DNA of 9,918 bases. Source: Pseudomonadota bacterium (GTDB lineage Bacteria; Pseudomonadota; Gammaproteobacteria; Burkholderiales; Burkholderiaceae). Position numbers and translations under genes: made by a program. The notes under the pieces are model-generated. The model was not told the DNA's origin. It saw nothing but the letters and a program-made list of their open reading frames with translations, and made no database searches. Position 1 is the first letter of the stretch, and every line of letters begins with the position of its first letter. The DNA is taken from assembly GCA_021783435.1 (NCBI GenBank), contig JAJXUC010000142.1, positions 1 through 9,918 on the forward strand, read 5' to 3'. Of the stretch, positions 1 to 5,118 are shown in pieces.

Positions 1-215
1 ACGAGGACCTCGACGTGGCCATGAAGAACGCCGCCAGGGACATGCTGCAACTGCTCGTGGACCAGCATGGCCTGAGCCGCGACGATGCCTATTCGCTGAT
101 GAGCGTCAGCGCCGACTTCGCCGTCACCCAGGTGGTGGACGGGCGCCAGGGCGTGCATTGCAAGATGCCGCGCGGCATCTTCCCGGCACGCCCGGGGAAG
201 GCGGGTTCTTATTGA
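1..215 (+). CDS. Acetamidase/formamidase family protein, C-terminal fragment (5' end outside window)
   Basis: An open frame enters from the left edge and stops at TGA 213-215. Only about 70 residues are visible. They align without gaps over 58 residues to the C-terminus of the complete amidase domain at 5595-7937. By hand count 29 of the 58 are identical, including the blocks SLMSV, DF, TQVVDG and GVH. Members of this family (FmdA/AmdA type) hydrolyse formamide or short aliphatic amides to the acid and ammonia in the cytoplasm. The visible part holds the closing helices of the fold and no catalytic residues, so activity and substrate cannot be judged. The gene converges with the integrase gene, 48 bases away. 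The family assignment is firm. The full length, and whether this copy is also fused to a regulator, are unknown. Confidence 0.85.
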   Translation, partial: EDLDVAMKNAARDMLQLLVDQHGLSRDDAYSLMSVSADFAVTQVVDGRQGVHCKMPRGIFPARPGKAGSY

Positions 216-248
216 AATCTCCGGAATCGGCTTGCCTGCCAGCGGGGA

Positions 249-265
249 AAGGGCTGCGCGCCCTT
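249..265. repeat. Short hairpin between convergent genes
   Basis: AAGGGC (249-254) and GCCCTT (260-265) form a perfect 6-bp inverted repeat with a 5-base loop. It overlaps the integrase stop codon. Neither side has a T run, so it is at best a weak terminator for the convergent amidase and integrase transcripts. Confidence 0.25.
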
Positions 266-1253
266 ACCGTATGGGCAGCCGGTCCAGCGGACTGACCACG
301 CCCATTGGCCCACGGTTCAGGACATGGGTGTAGATCATGGTGGTCTTCACATCCGAATGCCCCAGCAGTTCCTGCACGGTCCGGATATCCTGCCCCGACT
401 CCAGCAAATGTGTGGCAAAGGAATGTCGCAGCGTGTGGGTGCTCGCCGGTTTGGTAATGCCCGCCGCCAGCACCCCGCGCTTGATCGCGCGTTGAATGCC
501 CTGCTCGTGGGCATGGTGGCGCCGTCGGATACCGCTGCGCGGATCGACCGATAACTCCTTGGCCGGAAACACCCAGTACCAGGAGAATAATGTGCACTCG
601 TCGGGTTTCTTGCGCTCCAGCGCACTCGGCAATTGCACGCCCGGCAACCCCATGCCCTGATCGCGCAGCCATTGCTGGTGGGCCACATCGATCTGACGCT
701 CCAAATCCGGCAGCAGCGACACCGGAATCATCGTGCGCCGATCCTTGTTTCCCTTGCCTTCCCGGATCGTGATCTCCCGCCGCGGCACATCCACGTCCTT
801 GATCCGCAATCGCAGGCACTCCATCAAACGCATCCCGGTGCCGTATAACAATCGCCCCATCAAGGCGTGCACACCATCCAGCTGAGCGAGCAATCGCCCC
901 ACTTCATCGGGCGTCAGCACGGCCGGCAAGCGCTGTGGGCGCTTGGCCCGGACCACCTCGTCCAGCCATGGCAAATTCACGTCGAGCACTTGCTTGTATA
1001 GAAACAGCAAGGCCGCCAGCGCCTGCCCCTGCGTGGACGCCGATACCCGGCCTTCCACCGCCAGCCAGGACAGAAACGATTGCACCTCGACCGCGCCCAT
1101 TTCGCTGGGATGCCGCTTGCCGTGAAACAAGATGAAGCGTTTAATCCAATGCACATACGCTTGTTCCGTGCGCCAACTGAAATGCCGCAACCGAATTGCT
1201 TCCCGCACCCGATCGAGCAGACGAGGCGCAGGCGTGGGCGTTGGGGTGTTCAT
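264..1253 (-). CDS. intI: Integron integrase (IntI), complete
   Basis: This 329-residue tyrosine recombinase inserts and excises gene cassettes by recombining attI with folded single-stranded attC sites. The N-terminal SAM-like core-binding domain spans about 15-100 and the catalytic domain about 108-320. The catalytic set is R142, K167, H273, R276, H299 and nucleophile Y308, in the blocks GTGMR, EGKGNKDR, HTLRHSFATHLL, LLGHSDV and TTMIYTHV. Each lies exactly four residues before its counterpart in IntI1. The insert specific to integron integrases, absent from XerC/D, lies around 197-245 and includes LPSALERKKP, WYWVFP, DPRSG and RRHH. The ATG at 1251-1253 gives normal family length. The gene is transcribed away from attI and the cassettes, as in all integrons. 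No frameshift or missing catalytic residue is seen, so it is probably functional. Family assignment is very secure; it is not class 1 by sequence. Confidence 0.97.
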   Translation of the reverse strand: MNTPTPTPAPRLLDRVREAIRLRHFSWRTEQAYVHWIKRFILFHGKRHPSEMGAVEVQSFLSWLAVEGRVSASTQGQALAALLFLYKQVLDVNLPWLDEVVRAKRPQRLPAVLTPDEVGRLLAQLDGVHALMGRLLYGTGMRLMECLRLRIKDVDVPRREITIREGKGNKDRRTMIPVSLLPDLERQIDVAHQQWLRDQGMGLPGVQLPSALERKKPDECTLFSWYWVFPAKELSVDPRSGIRRRHHAHEQGIQRAIKRGVLAAGITKPASTHTLRHSFATHLLESGQDIRTVQELLGHSDVKTTMIYTHVLNRGPMGVVSPLDRLPIR

Positions 1254-1285
1254 GATGAAGTCTGCGTGTTAGATTGCACGGCAGA

Positions 1286-1315
1286 ATGTTACGCTGCACC
1301 CTGGGTGCAGTCCAA
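1286..1315 (-). promoter_or_regulatory. Possible integrase promoter (Pint) with a palindrome in its spacer
   Basis: On the minus strand TTGGAC (1315-1310) and TAACAT (1291-1286) are separated by 18 bases, about 33 bases before the integrase ATG. The match to sigma-70 boxes is modest (3/6 and 4/6). The palindrome at 1294-1310 fills the spacer, which would suit a repressor. I could not identify a convincing cassette promoter (Pc) on the plus strand. Confidence 0.25.
1294..1310. repeat. Perfect 17-base palindrome inside attI
   Basis: CTGCACCC, one T, then GGGTGCAG form an 8+1+8 perfect inverted repeat. attI1 has an inverted repeat at the corresponding place. The CTG...CAG ends recall a LexA box, but the spacing is 11 bases rather than the canonical 10, so LexA binding is doubtful. 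Confidence 0.6.
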
Positions 1316-1404
1316 TTTACGTTAGGCCTCACAAAGACTCGTCTGAGCTCGACTATCTCTCTATTCACTCAAGGCCTTACGATCGTGACTGAACAAGAAC
1401 GCAC

Positions 1405-1410
1405 GGGAGA
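1405..1410 (+). promoter_or_regulatory. Ribosome binding site that decides a TTG start
   Basis: GGGAGA lies five bases before TTG 1416-1418 and supports this unusual start for the TIR gene. A 12-codon frame, GTG 1385 to TGA 1421-1423, overlaps the start and could couple translation, but it may be chance. Confidence 0.5.
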
Positions 1411-1415
1411 CACCT

Positions 1416-2435
1416 TTGGCTGACGAGAAAGACGGAATCGAGACAACTATCACGAAGGCGGCGAATCCGCTTGTCTTCATAAGCCACGACACACGCGATG
1501 CCGAATTGGCTGAGGCGTTTAGCAATCTGCTGAAGAGCGTGAGCGCTGGCGTCCTGAAGTCCTTCAGAACGTCCGATCGTCGCGGGAATCAAGGAATCGA
1601 GTACGGCATCGAGTGGTACCCCGAAATCATCAAGAACATTCAATCTGCATCTGATGTGGTTTGTCTGCTCACGGAGCGAAGCGTGAATAGGCCCTGGATA
1701 CTGTTTGAAGCAGGCATGGCCAAGGGAAAGCTCGACACACCTATCCTGGGTGTAGCACTTGGAATTGAGCTGAAATCAGCTTCTACTGGTCCATTCGCTC
1801 AGTTTCAGAATTGCGCAGATGACGATGAGTCACTCACAAAACTGGTCTTTCAACTCGTCAACAGAATTCCGGGCTCAGAACCCGACGGTGACACCATTCG
1901 CTTTCAAGTTGGCAAGTTCAAGAGCAGCATTGAAGCGATCCTCAAATCTCTAGCAGTTCCAACCACACAGGCCGCCTCCGCCAAGAGGCAAAAGCTCGAC
2001 GAGATCGAGAACTCCTCAGCCAAGCTGTTCGAAGAGATCAAGATCATGTTCCAGGATCTTCCGTCTCGAATTGAGCGAAATGAAGTCTCACGAACTGGCA
2101 AGCGACGGCGCCGCTTTCATCCGGGTATGGTTGAAGATCTCATGTTCGGAGCGAAAAGACCGGTCCTTGGCGTCCGCGTCGGCCTGAGTTTGCTTCGCGA
2201 CGTTCTTCCTTGGGTCTACGACGAGGGCAACGCTCTCTTGTCAAAGCTGCAGGCCGCCAAGACGCCAGCGGCACGGAAGCGCATCATTGCTGAATTCGAG
2301 GAATTGCTCATGATCAGTACGCGCAATCCCTATATCGAGAAGTACATGATTGATAGCGAAGAGGACTACAGACTCTTCCGAGAACTCCCAAGGATGATCA
2401 TGAGCGCCGTCTCGCTCTTGGCAGGCGAGGCCTAA
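1416..2435 (+). CDS. TIR-domain protein, putative NAD-hydrolysing anti-phage effector
   Basis: This 339-residue protein has an N-terminal TIR domain at about 18-140. The opening strand and first helix read VFISHDTRDAELAEAF. The second conserved region, WILFEAGMAKGK, holds W94 and E98, the usual position of the catalytic glutamate in TIR NADases. Residues 185-225 are helical and possibly coiled-coil. Residues 229-233 are a basic run, and 236-335 form a helical C-terminal domain I do not recognise. Bacterial TIR proteins often degrade NAD+ or make cyclic ADP-ribose signals in response to phage, causing abortive infection. No sensor domain is recognised, so the C-terminal half may sense infection or oligomerise. 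The TTG start is supported by GGGAGA five bases upstream. The stop codon lies inside the attC R'' core, as in many cassettes. There is no own promoter, so it may depend on an integron promoter. TIR identity is firm; the defence role is inferred. Confidence 0.88.
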   Translation: MADEKDGIETTITKAANPLVFISHDTRDAELAEAFSNLLKSVSAGVLKSFRTSDRRGNQGIEYGIEWYPEIIKNIQSASDVVCLLTERSVNRPWILFEAGMAKGKLDTPILGVALGIELKSASTGPFAQFQNCADDDESLTKLVFQLVNRIPGSEPDGDTIRFQVGKFKSSIEAILKSLAVPTTQAASAKRQKLDEIENSSAKLFEEIKIMFQDLPSRIERNEVSRTGKRRRRFHPGMVEDLMFGAKRPVLGVRVGLSLLRDVLPWVYDEGNALLSKLQAAKTPAARKRIIAEFEELLMISTRNPYIEKYMIDSEEDYRLFRELPRMIMSAVSLLAGEA

Positions 2436-2489
2436 CCCTTCCTTCAAGCGGACCTGCCTACGGCAGGCCGCTTAAGTCAAACGTTATAC
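2430..2489 (+). other. attC recombination site of cassette 1 (60 bases)
   Basis: R'' is GCCTAAC (2430-2436) and R' is GTTATAC (2483-2489). Between them AAGCGG (2446-2451) pairs with CCGCTT (2468-2473), and CCTGCC (2453-2458) pairs with GGCAGG (2462-2467). A TAC loop lies at 2459-2461 and one extrahelical base, A2452, is left unpaired. Extrahelical bases tell the integrase which strand to recombine. The layout is almost the same as the aadA-type 60-base element. It also overlaps the TIR stop codon. Termination by the hairpin is possible but unproven. Confidence 0.95.
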
Positions 2490-2507
2490 CCATTTAGCAC
2501 TTGAGAA

Positions 2508-3338
2508 TTGCCCAATATCAGCGAGAAGGAAGTCAGTCTAATTCTTCGACTCGAAGGCGGAATCGCCGACGAAGGACTACTTGATGTGTATGACGCAGCA
2601 AATACTATCTACGGATTGGCGCGTGCGGTAAATCTTGTATCACATTCATTTGCCAACGACGAGGAAGTTAGAAAAAAGAACCAAAGTGCTCACGGGGCAA
2701 AAGCCTTCATACATTCATCAAAGAAAGGGTGCTTTGAAGAGCAGGTTGACATTAGATTTGACCCTAAAACTGTTCAAAAAATCGGACGCTCAGTCTTGGT
2801 TAATATGTTCTGGGATTACCTGAATTGGACGTGGCATGCTTCTGTCGGATTTTCCTACGAACCCAAAACACCGCAAGTAATAAAAATAGCAGAAGAAAAC
2901 GATCTGTTTATTTATGAAATAGCAGACGCTCTGGAAAGCCCAATGCAGTTAGTCCACAGAGCCATTTCACACGATAATTCCATTAAAGCATTTCTCGCCC
3001 GACCACGAGTTGGAGACTCACTGGAACTAACCTCCAGCACTTTGGACTATGTAAGCATTCGAGAAGAGCAAACACAAACTGAGTACATACTAGGCAACAT
3101 TACCAGGGTTAATGTTCTTAGCCAGTTTGGCCGACTTTTTTCCGACGAAGAAGGTCGAGTAATTTCATTCGAGCTAGCCAATCCTGACGATAAGCGAGTG
3201 AGAGGATTGGCACTCAAGTCCATGCAAAACCACAACGATGGTGAGAGCGGGAAAATGCATCTCAAAGTAACGAAGATCGTTAGCGCGCAGGGAGTAGTTA
3301 AGCGCTACGTCGTTCACGACATCTTAGAGATTAAGTAA
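2508..3338 (+). CDS. Uncharacterised cassette protein, possibly DUF7946-like
   Basis: This 276-residue soluble protein shows no signal peptide or membrane span. Residues 13-39 (LRLEGGIADEGLLDVYDA and the following NTIYGLAR) resemble the opening motif of an uncharacterised family I believe is called DUF7946. That assignment rests on memory and needs a profile search. Residues 61-84 (AHGAKAFIHSSKKGCFEE) look like a beta-hairpin, and the C-terminal third is rich in alternating beta residues. No catalytic motif is evident. The first usable start is TTG at 2508, just after a TGA at 2502-2504 in the same frame. It lacks a good ribosome binding site and lies only 24 bases after the cassette junction, so translation may be weak or depend on upstream reading. 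The stop TAA directly abuts the ATG of the next gene, so the two are almost certainly co-translated and probably work together. Confidence 0.75.
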   Translation: MPNISEKEVSLILRLEGGIADEGLLDVYDAANTIYGLARAVNLVSHSFANDEEVRKKNQSAHGAKAFIHSSKKGCFEEQVDIRFDPKTVQKIGRSVLVNMFWDYLNWTWHASVGFSYEPKTPQVIKIAEENDLFIYEIADALESPMQLVHRAISHDNSIKAFLARPRVGDSLELTSSTLDYVSIREEQTQTEYILGNITRVNVLSQFGRLFSDEEGRVISFELANPDDKRVRGLALKSMQNHNDGESGKMHLKVTKIVSAQGVVKRYVVHDILEIK

Positions 3339-3908
3339 ATGTCGCTCCCCGAACAGTACTGTGCTCCATTACTCAATGTGTGCCGAACCATGCCAGAGTG
3401 GGCTGTTTACTGGCAGGCGGCAGGAGTTATTGCGGCAATTGTGTTTGGAACTGTCGGGCTTTACAAAATCTACCATGAGCTGCGTCGCCTTAACGAGCAG
3501 CGAGAAAAAGACGTTACAGACAAGGAAACAGCGGCACGGCTGAAGCGAACAGAATTTTTCTTGTCGCAACACCGTCGTTTGTTTGATGACAAGGACTTGT
3601 ATGAAGTTCTGTGCCTTATTGACGACGATAAAATTCGTCTGGCAGATGAAGACATGTGGGACAAGAAAAGAAAACTGCTAGTTTTCTTTGAAGAAATCGC
3701 CCTTCTTGTCCGTAGCAAGCAAATCGACAAAAATGTAGCTCTCTACATGTTTGGGTACTACTCCTTATGCGCCCGCCACGGAAATAATTTTTCACAGGGG
3801 ATTGATCCTTCGAGGGAGCATTGGGCGCTGTTCTATGAGTTCTCTGATGAAGCACAGAGATTCTTGGATGAAAATCAAGATGGCCCACCGACGAGCGTAT
3901 CTCTTTAA
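3339..3908 (+). CDS. Small single-pass membrane protein of unknown function
   Basis: This 189-residue protein has a short N-terminal segment and one hydrophobic span at about 24-44 (WQAAGVIAAIVFGTVGLYKI). A charged helix follows at 45-70 (HELRRLNEQREKDV...) and then a mainly helical, probably cytoplasmic domain (70-175). The layout recalls the DUF4760 group of small membrane-anchored proteins, but I cannot confirm this. No enzymatic motif is visible. The ATG immediately follows the stop of the upstream gene (TAA then ATG with no gap), so translation is probably coupled. A second possible start is M18, just before the membrane span. Small anchored partners beside a soluble protein are common in phage-defence modules, so a membrane-acting effector or anchor is a fair guess, not a demonstrated role. 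Confidence 0.75.
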   Translation: MSLPEQYCAPLLNVCRTMPEWAVYWQAAGVIAAIVFGTVGLYKIYHELRRLNEQREKDVTDKETAARLKRTEFFLSQHRRLFDDKDLYEVLCLIDDDKIRLADEDMWDKKRKLLVFFEEIALLVRSKQIDKNVALYMFGYYSLCARHGNNFSQGIDPSREHWALFYEFSDEAQRFLDENQDGPPTSVSL

Positions 3909-3917
3909 TCAGCATGT

Positions 3918-3987
3918 GTATAACTATTCGTTCCAGCGGACCGACAAAAGCTACGCTTTTGCCGTCCGCTGAACTCAAACTACAAGG
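3918..3987 (+). other. attC of cassette 2 with intact R'' but eroded R'
   Basis: R'' is GTATAAC (3918-3924). The outer stem AGCGGAC (3935-3941) pairs with GTCCGCT (3964-3970), and the inner stem CAAAAGC (3945-3951) pairs with GCTTTTG (3955-3961). The loop is TAC, and unequal unpaired bases (CGA against CC) supply the asymmetry. Like attC1 it has a CTCAAAC-type segment before R' (3974-3980), but what follows is TACAAGG instead of GTTRRRY. The crossover G and TT are absent, so this site has probably lost its 3' junction. Confidence 0.88.
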
Positions 3988-4360
3988 GCTTGCCTTCGAA
4001 AGTCAAACACCGATCCAGCCGTGAAGCATCGCAGCGCGATAGATCACGTGTTCCGAATTGACGAAGCCAGCCACAGCGAGCGGCGAGTGGACGCCTCTCA
4101 AGAAGAAACACCAGATAGCTGATTGATTTTCATGATTTTTTAAGGTGGACTATTGCAGGTTCCACCTTCCCACATTCCGCGCGCAAACGCCACGTGTTTC
4201 TTCGGAACGGTTTGCGGCGCGGGCGGGCCGATTATTTCGTTAACACGCGCATCCAGCAGACGCGGCGCCCAGAGGGTTGGCCTTGCCAGCGAGGGCCTTC
4301 AGCAATTTGGGTCTGCCATCCCTTGCACCTTCGAGCTGGGCGTCGGCGCGAAGCAAACCG
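3981..4360. other. Non-coding stretch after the cassette array
   Basis: No credible gene is seen in these 380 bases on either strand. The stretch holds an 8-bp hairpin (4142-4168) and a long imperfect inverted repeat that begins with GTTAAC at 4239. It could be the decayed remains of former cassettes. Confidence 0.6.
4142..4168. repeat. Perfect 8-bp inverted repeat
   Basis: AAGGTGGA (4142-4149) and TCCACCTT (4161-4168) flank an 11-base loop. A run of six T lies on its left side, which is the wrong side for an intrinsic terminator on either strand. The role is unknown. Confidence 0.45.
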
Positions 4361-4366
4361 TTAACT
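4239..4366. other. Candidate long, degenerate attC-like inverted repeat
   Basis: GTTAAC occurs at both ends (4239-4244 and 4360-4365). Inside, CGCGGCGCCCAG (4261-4272) pairs with 4336-4348, with one bulged G (4346) and one G.T pair. AGGGTTGGC (4273-4281) pairs with GCCATCCCT (4315-4323) with one mismatch. The size of about 128 bases and the layout fit long attC sites of the VCR kind. The right core GTTAACT matches GTTRRRY at 6 of 7 positions, but the left core is poor. The antitoxin stop codon lies in the right core. This could equally be chance structure in GC-rich DNA. Confidence 0.3.
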
Positions 4367-4684
4367 GCCAGACGTAGCGCGGCGCTTGATTACGGGGCGA
4401 CGCGCTTGCTTGGTCGCCCGCGGCTCGGCCAGTTGGCCCGTAACGTACTTGTGGAGAACGCTGGCGATAAGCGTTTGGTACGGCATACCCTCTTCAAGTG
4501 CCTTGACTTGAATGTCGCTGAGATCGCCGGAGGATAGGCGGATGTTGACTCGGCGGTCCTTAATGGCCGTAGCGCGCGCCGCCGCCTTGAATTTTGCAAG
4601 CTCGGCTTTCGTGGCCACGGACTTCAGTTGCCCTTTCTCAAAGGCGGTGAGGATTTCATGTTCGTAGGCGTCAATTTTCGGCAT
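4361..4684 (-). CDS. Ribbon-helix-helix (CopG/BrnA-like) antitoxin
   Basis: This 107-residue protein has a basic N-terminal half. Its C-terminal ribbon-helix-helix region, RVNIRLSSGDLSDIQVKALE followed by EGMPYQTLIASVLHKYVTG, is typical of CopG-type antitoxins paired with BrnT-like or similar toxins. It would bind and neutralise the upstream toxin and repress its own operon by DNA binding through the RVNIRL strand. The ATG at 4684 is preferred over GTG 4693 because AGGTGA lies five bases before it. The gene overlaps the toxin gene by 14 bases, so translation is coupled. The basic tail (about 88-107) is variable. The pair runs opposite to the cassettes, as toxin-antitoxin cassettes in large integrons often do. 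Confidence 0.85.
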   Translation of the reverse strand: MPKIDAYEHEILTAFEKGQLKSVATKAELAKFKAAARATAIKDRRVNIRLSSGDLSDIQVKALEEGMPYQTLIASVLHKYVTGQLAEPRATKQARRPVIKRRATSGS

Positions 4685-4964
4685 CTGTTTCACCTGGATT
4701 CAAATAGTCCTTCGTTGCCTTGCGGCTCGGGATCACGGTCTTGAGGAAAAAATAGTCCTCCTCTTCGACGAACGGCACCAAATAAGCGTAGTTGTCACAC
4801 GCGACTACGAGAACCCGCTGCCTGGGGTATTTCGCTTGGTTCGGGTGCGCCAGGATGTCCAGCAACCCGCCGGCCTCGATCGAGACAACAATAGTCTCAA
4901 ACGAAATACCCCATTCTGCTTTGACGGTCTCGTTCTTCTCCGGGTTCCAGCGAAACGGTTTCAT
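4671..4964 (-). CDS. BrnT-like toxin of a type II toxin-antitoxin system
   Basis: This 97-residue protein fits the size and layout of the BrnT ribonuclease family. It opens with RWNPEKNETVKAEWGISFE, matching the family's start (W-x-P-x-K, then helix and GISFE), and closes with TVIPSRKATKDY, matching the usual ISARKAT-type end. Toxins of this fold inhibit translation by cutting RNA. The middle part (YLVPFVEEEDYFFLK) is less typical, so a related RelE/BrnT-fold subfamily is possible. The toxin gene comes before the antitoxin gene, an order characteristic of brnTA. The ATG at 4964 gives the family start, although no clear ribosome binding site precedes it. A palindrome about 40 bases upstream may be the operator. 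Confidence 0.75.
   Translation of the reverse strand: MKPFRWNPEKNETVKAEWGISFETIVVSIEAGGLLDILAHPNQAKYPRQRVLVVACDNYAYLVPFVEEEDYFFLKTVIPSRKATKDYLNPGETDAEN
4690..4695 (-). promoter_or_regulatory. Ribosome binding site of the antitoxin gene
   Basis: AGGTGA on the minus strand lies five bases before ATG 4684-4682 and within the end of the toxin gene. It decides the start at 4684 rather than the GTG at 4693, with which it overlaps. Confidence 0.6.
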
Positions 4965-5001
4965 GAGGGCAGTCTACGCCGCTGTGTGCCTTTTGTCGCC
5001 A

Positions 5002-5014
5002 CACTGGGCCAGTG
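5002..5014. promoter_or_regulatory. Possible operator of the toxin-antitoxin operon
   Basis: CACTGG, one base, CCAGTG is a perfect 13-base palindrome about 37 bases upstream of the toxin ATG. Ribbon-helix-helix antitoxins usually bind such sites near their promoter. I could not identify clear promoter boxes, so this is tentative. Confidence 0.25.
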
Positions 5015-5118
5015 CAGATTCCAGGGCGCATGTCATCAACGCCCGCCATCACGCGGCAGTCGAATTCCTTTCCCGCTCGTGCTGGCTTGCTGGTGTTCTT
5101 CCTGGTCAGGTGTTTTCT

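Larger units (their letters stand above)
1284..1327 (+). other. attI-like primary recombination site
   Basis: The site lies directly upstream of the integrase gene and ends in a consensus core GTTAGGC (1321-1327). Cassettes enter between G1321 and T1322. It contains ATGTTACGC at 1286-1294, a string also present in attI1 at almost the same distance from the core (35 bases here, 34 in attI1 as I recall it). Cassette 1 starts immediately after the crossover point, and its own attC R'' (GCCTAAC) is the exact complement of GTTAGGC. The left boundary is approximate. Confidence 0.85.
1322..2483 (+). mobile_element. Integron gene cassette 1 (TIR protein)
   Basis: This unit runs from the crossover point in attI (after G1321) to the crossover point in the first attC (after G2483), about 1.16 kb. 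It holds an 88-base leader (1328-1415) with no clear promoter, one gene and its attC. The complementarity of its opening core and its R'' shows that it is one intact cassette. Confidence 0.9.
2484..3980 (+). mobile_element. Integron gene cassette 2 (two unknown genes)
   Basis: The cassette opens with TTATAC after G2483 and ends with an attC whose R'' is GTATAAC, the exact complement of GTTATAC. It carries two genes, which is less common than one. It is clearly more AT-rich than the flanking chromosome, which points to a foreign origin. The right edge is placed where the R' core should begin, but the expected GTT is missing. Confidence 0.88.

Noticed and set aside
1294..1310. LexA box at the integrase promoter
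   Set aside because: The spacing between CTG and CAG is 11 bases rather than 10, and the centre is GC-rich rather than AT-rich. It is kept only as a palindrome.
2446..2473. attC hairpin as an intrinsic terminator of the TIR gene
   Set aside because: No T run follows the stem. The extrahelical base and flanking core sites identify it as an attC.
4153..4537. Small plus-strand open frames between the array and the antitoxin gene
   Set aside because: They have no ribosome binding site or recognisable domain. They overlap the inverted repeat and run antisense to the antitoxin, so they look like chance frames.
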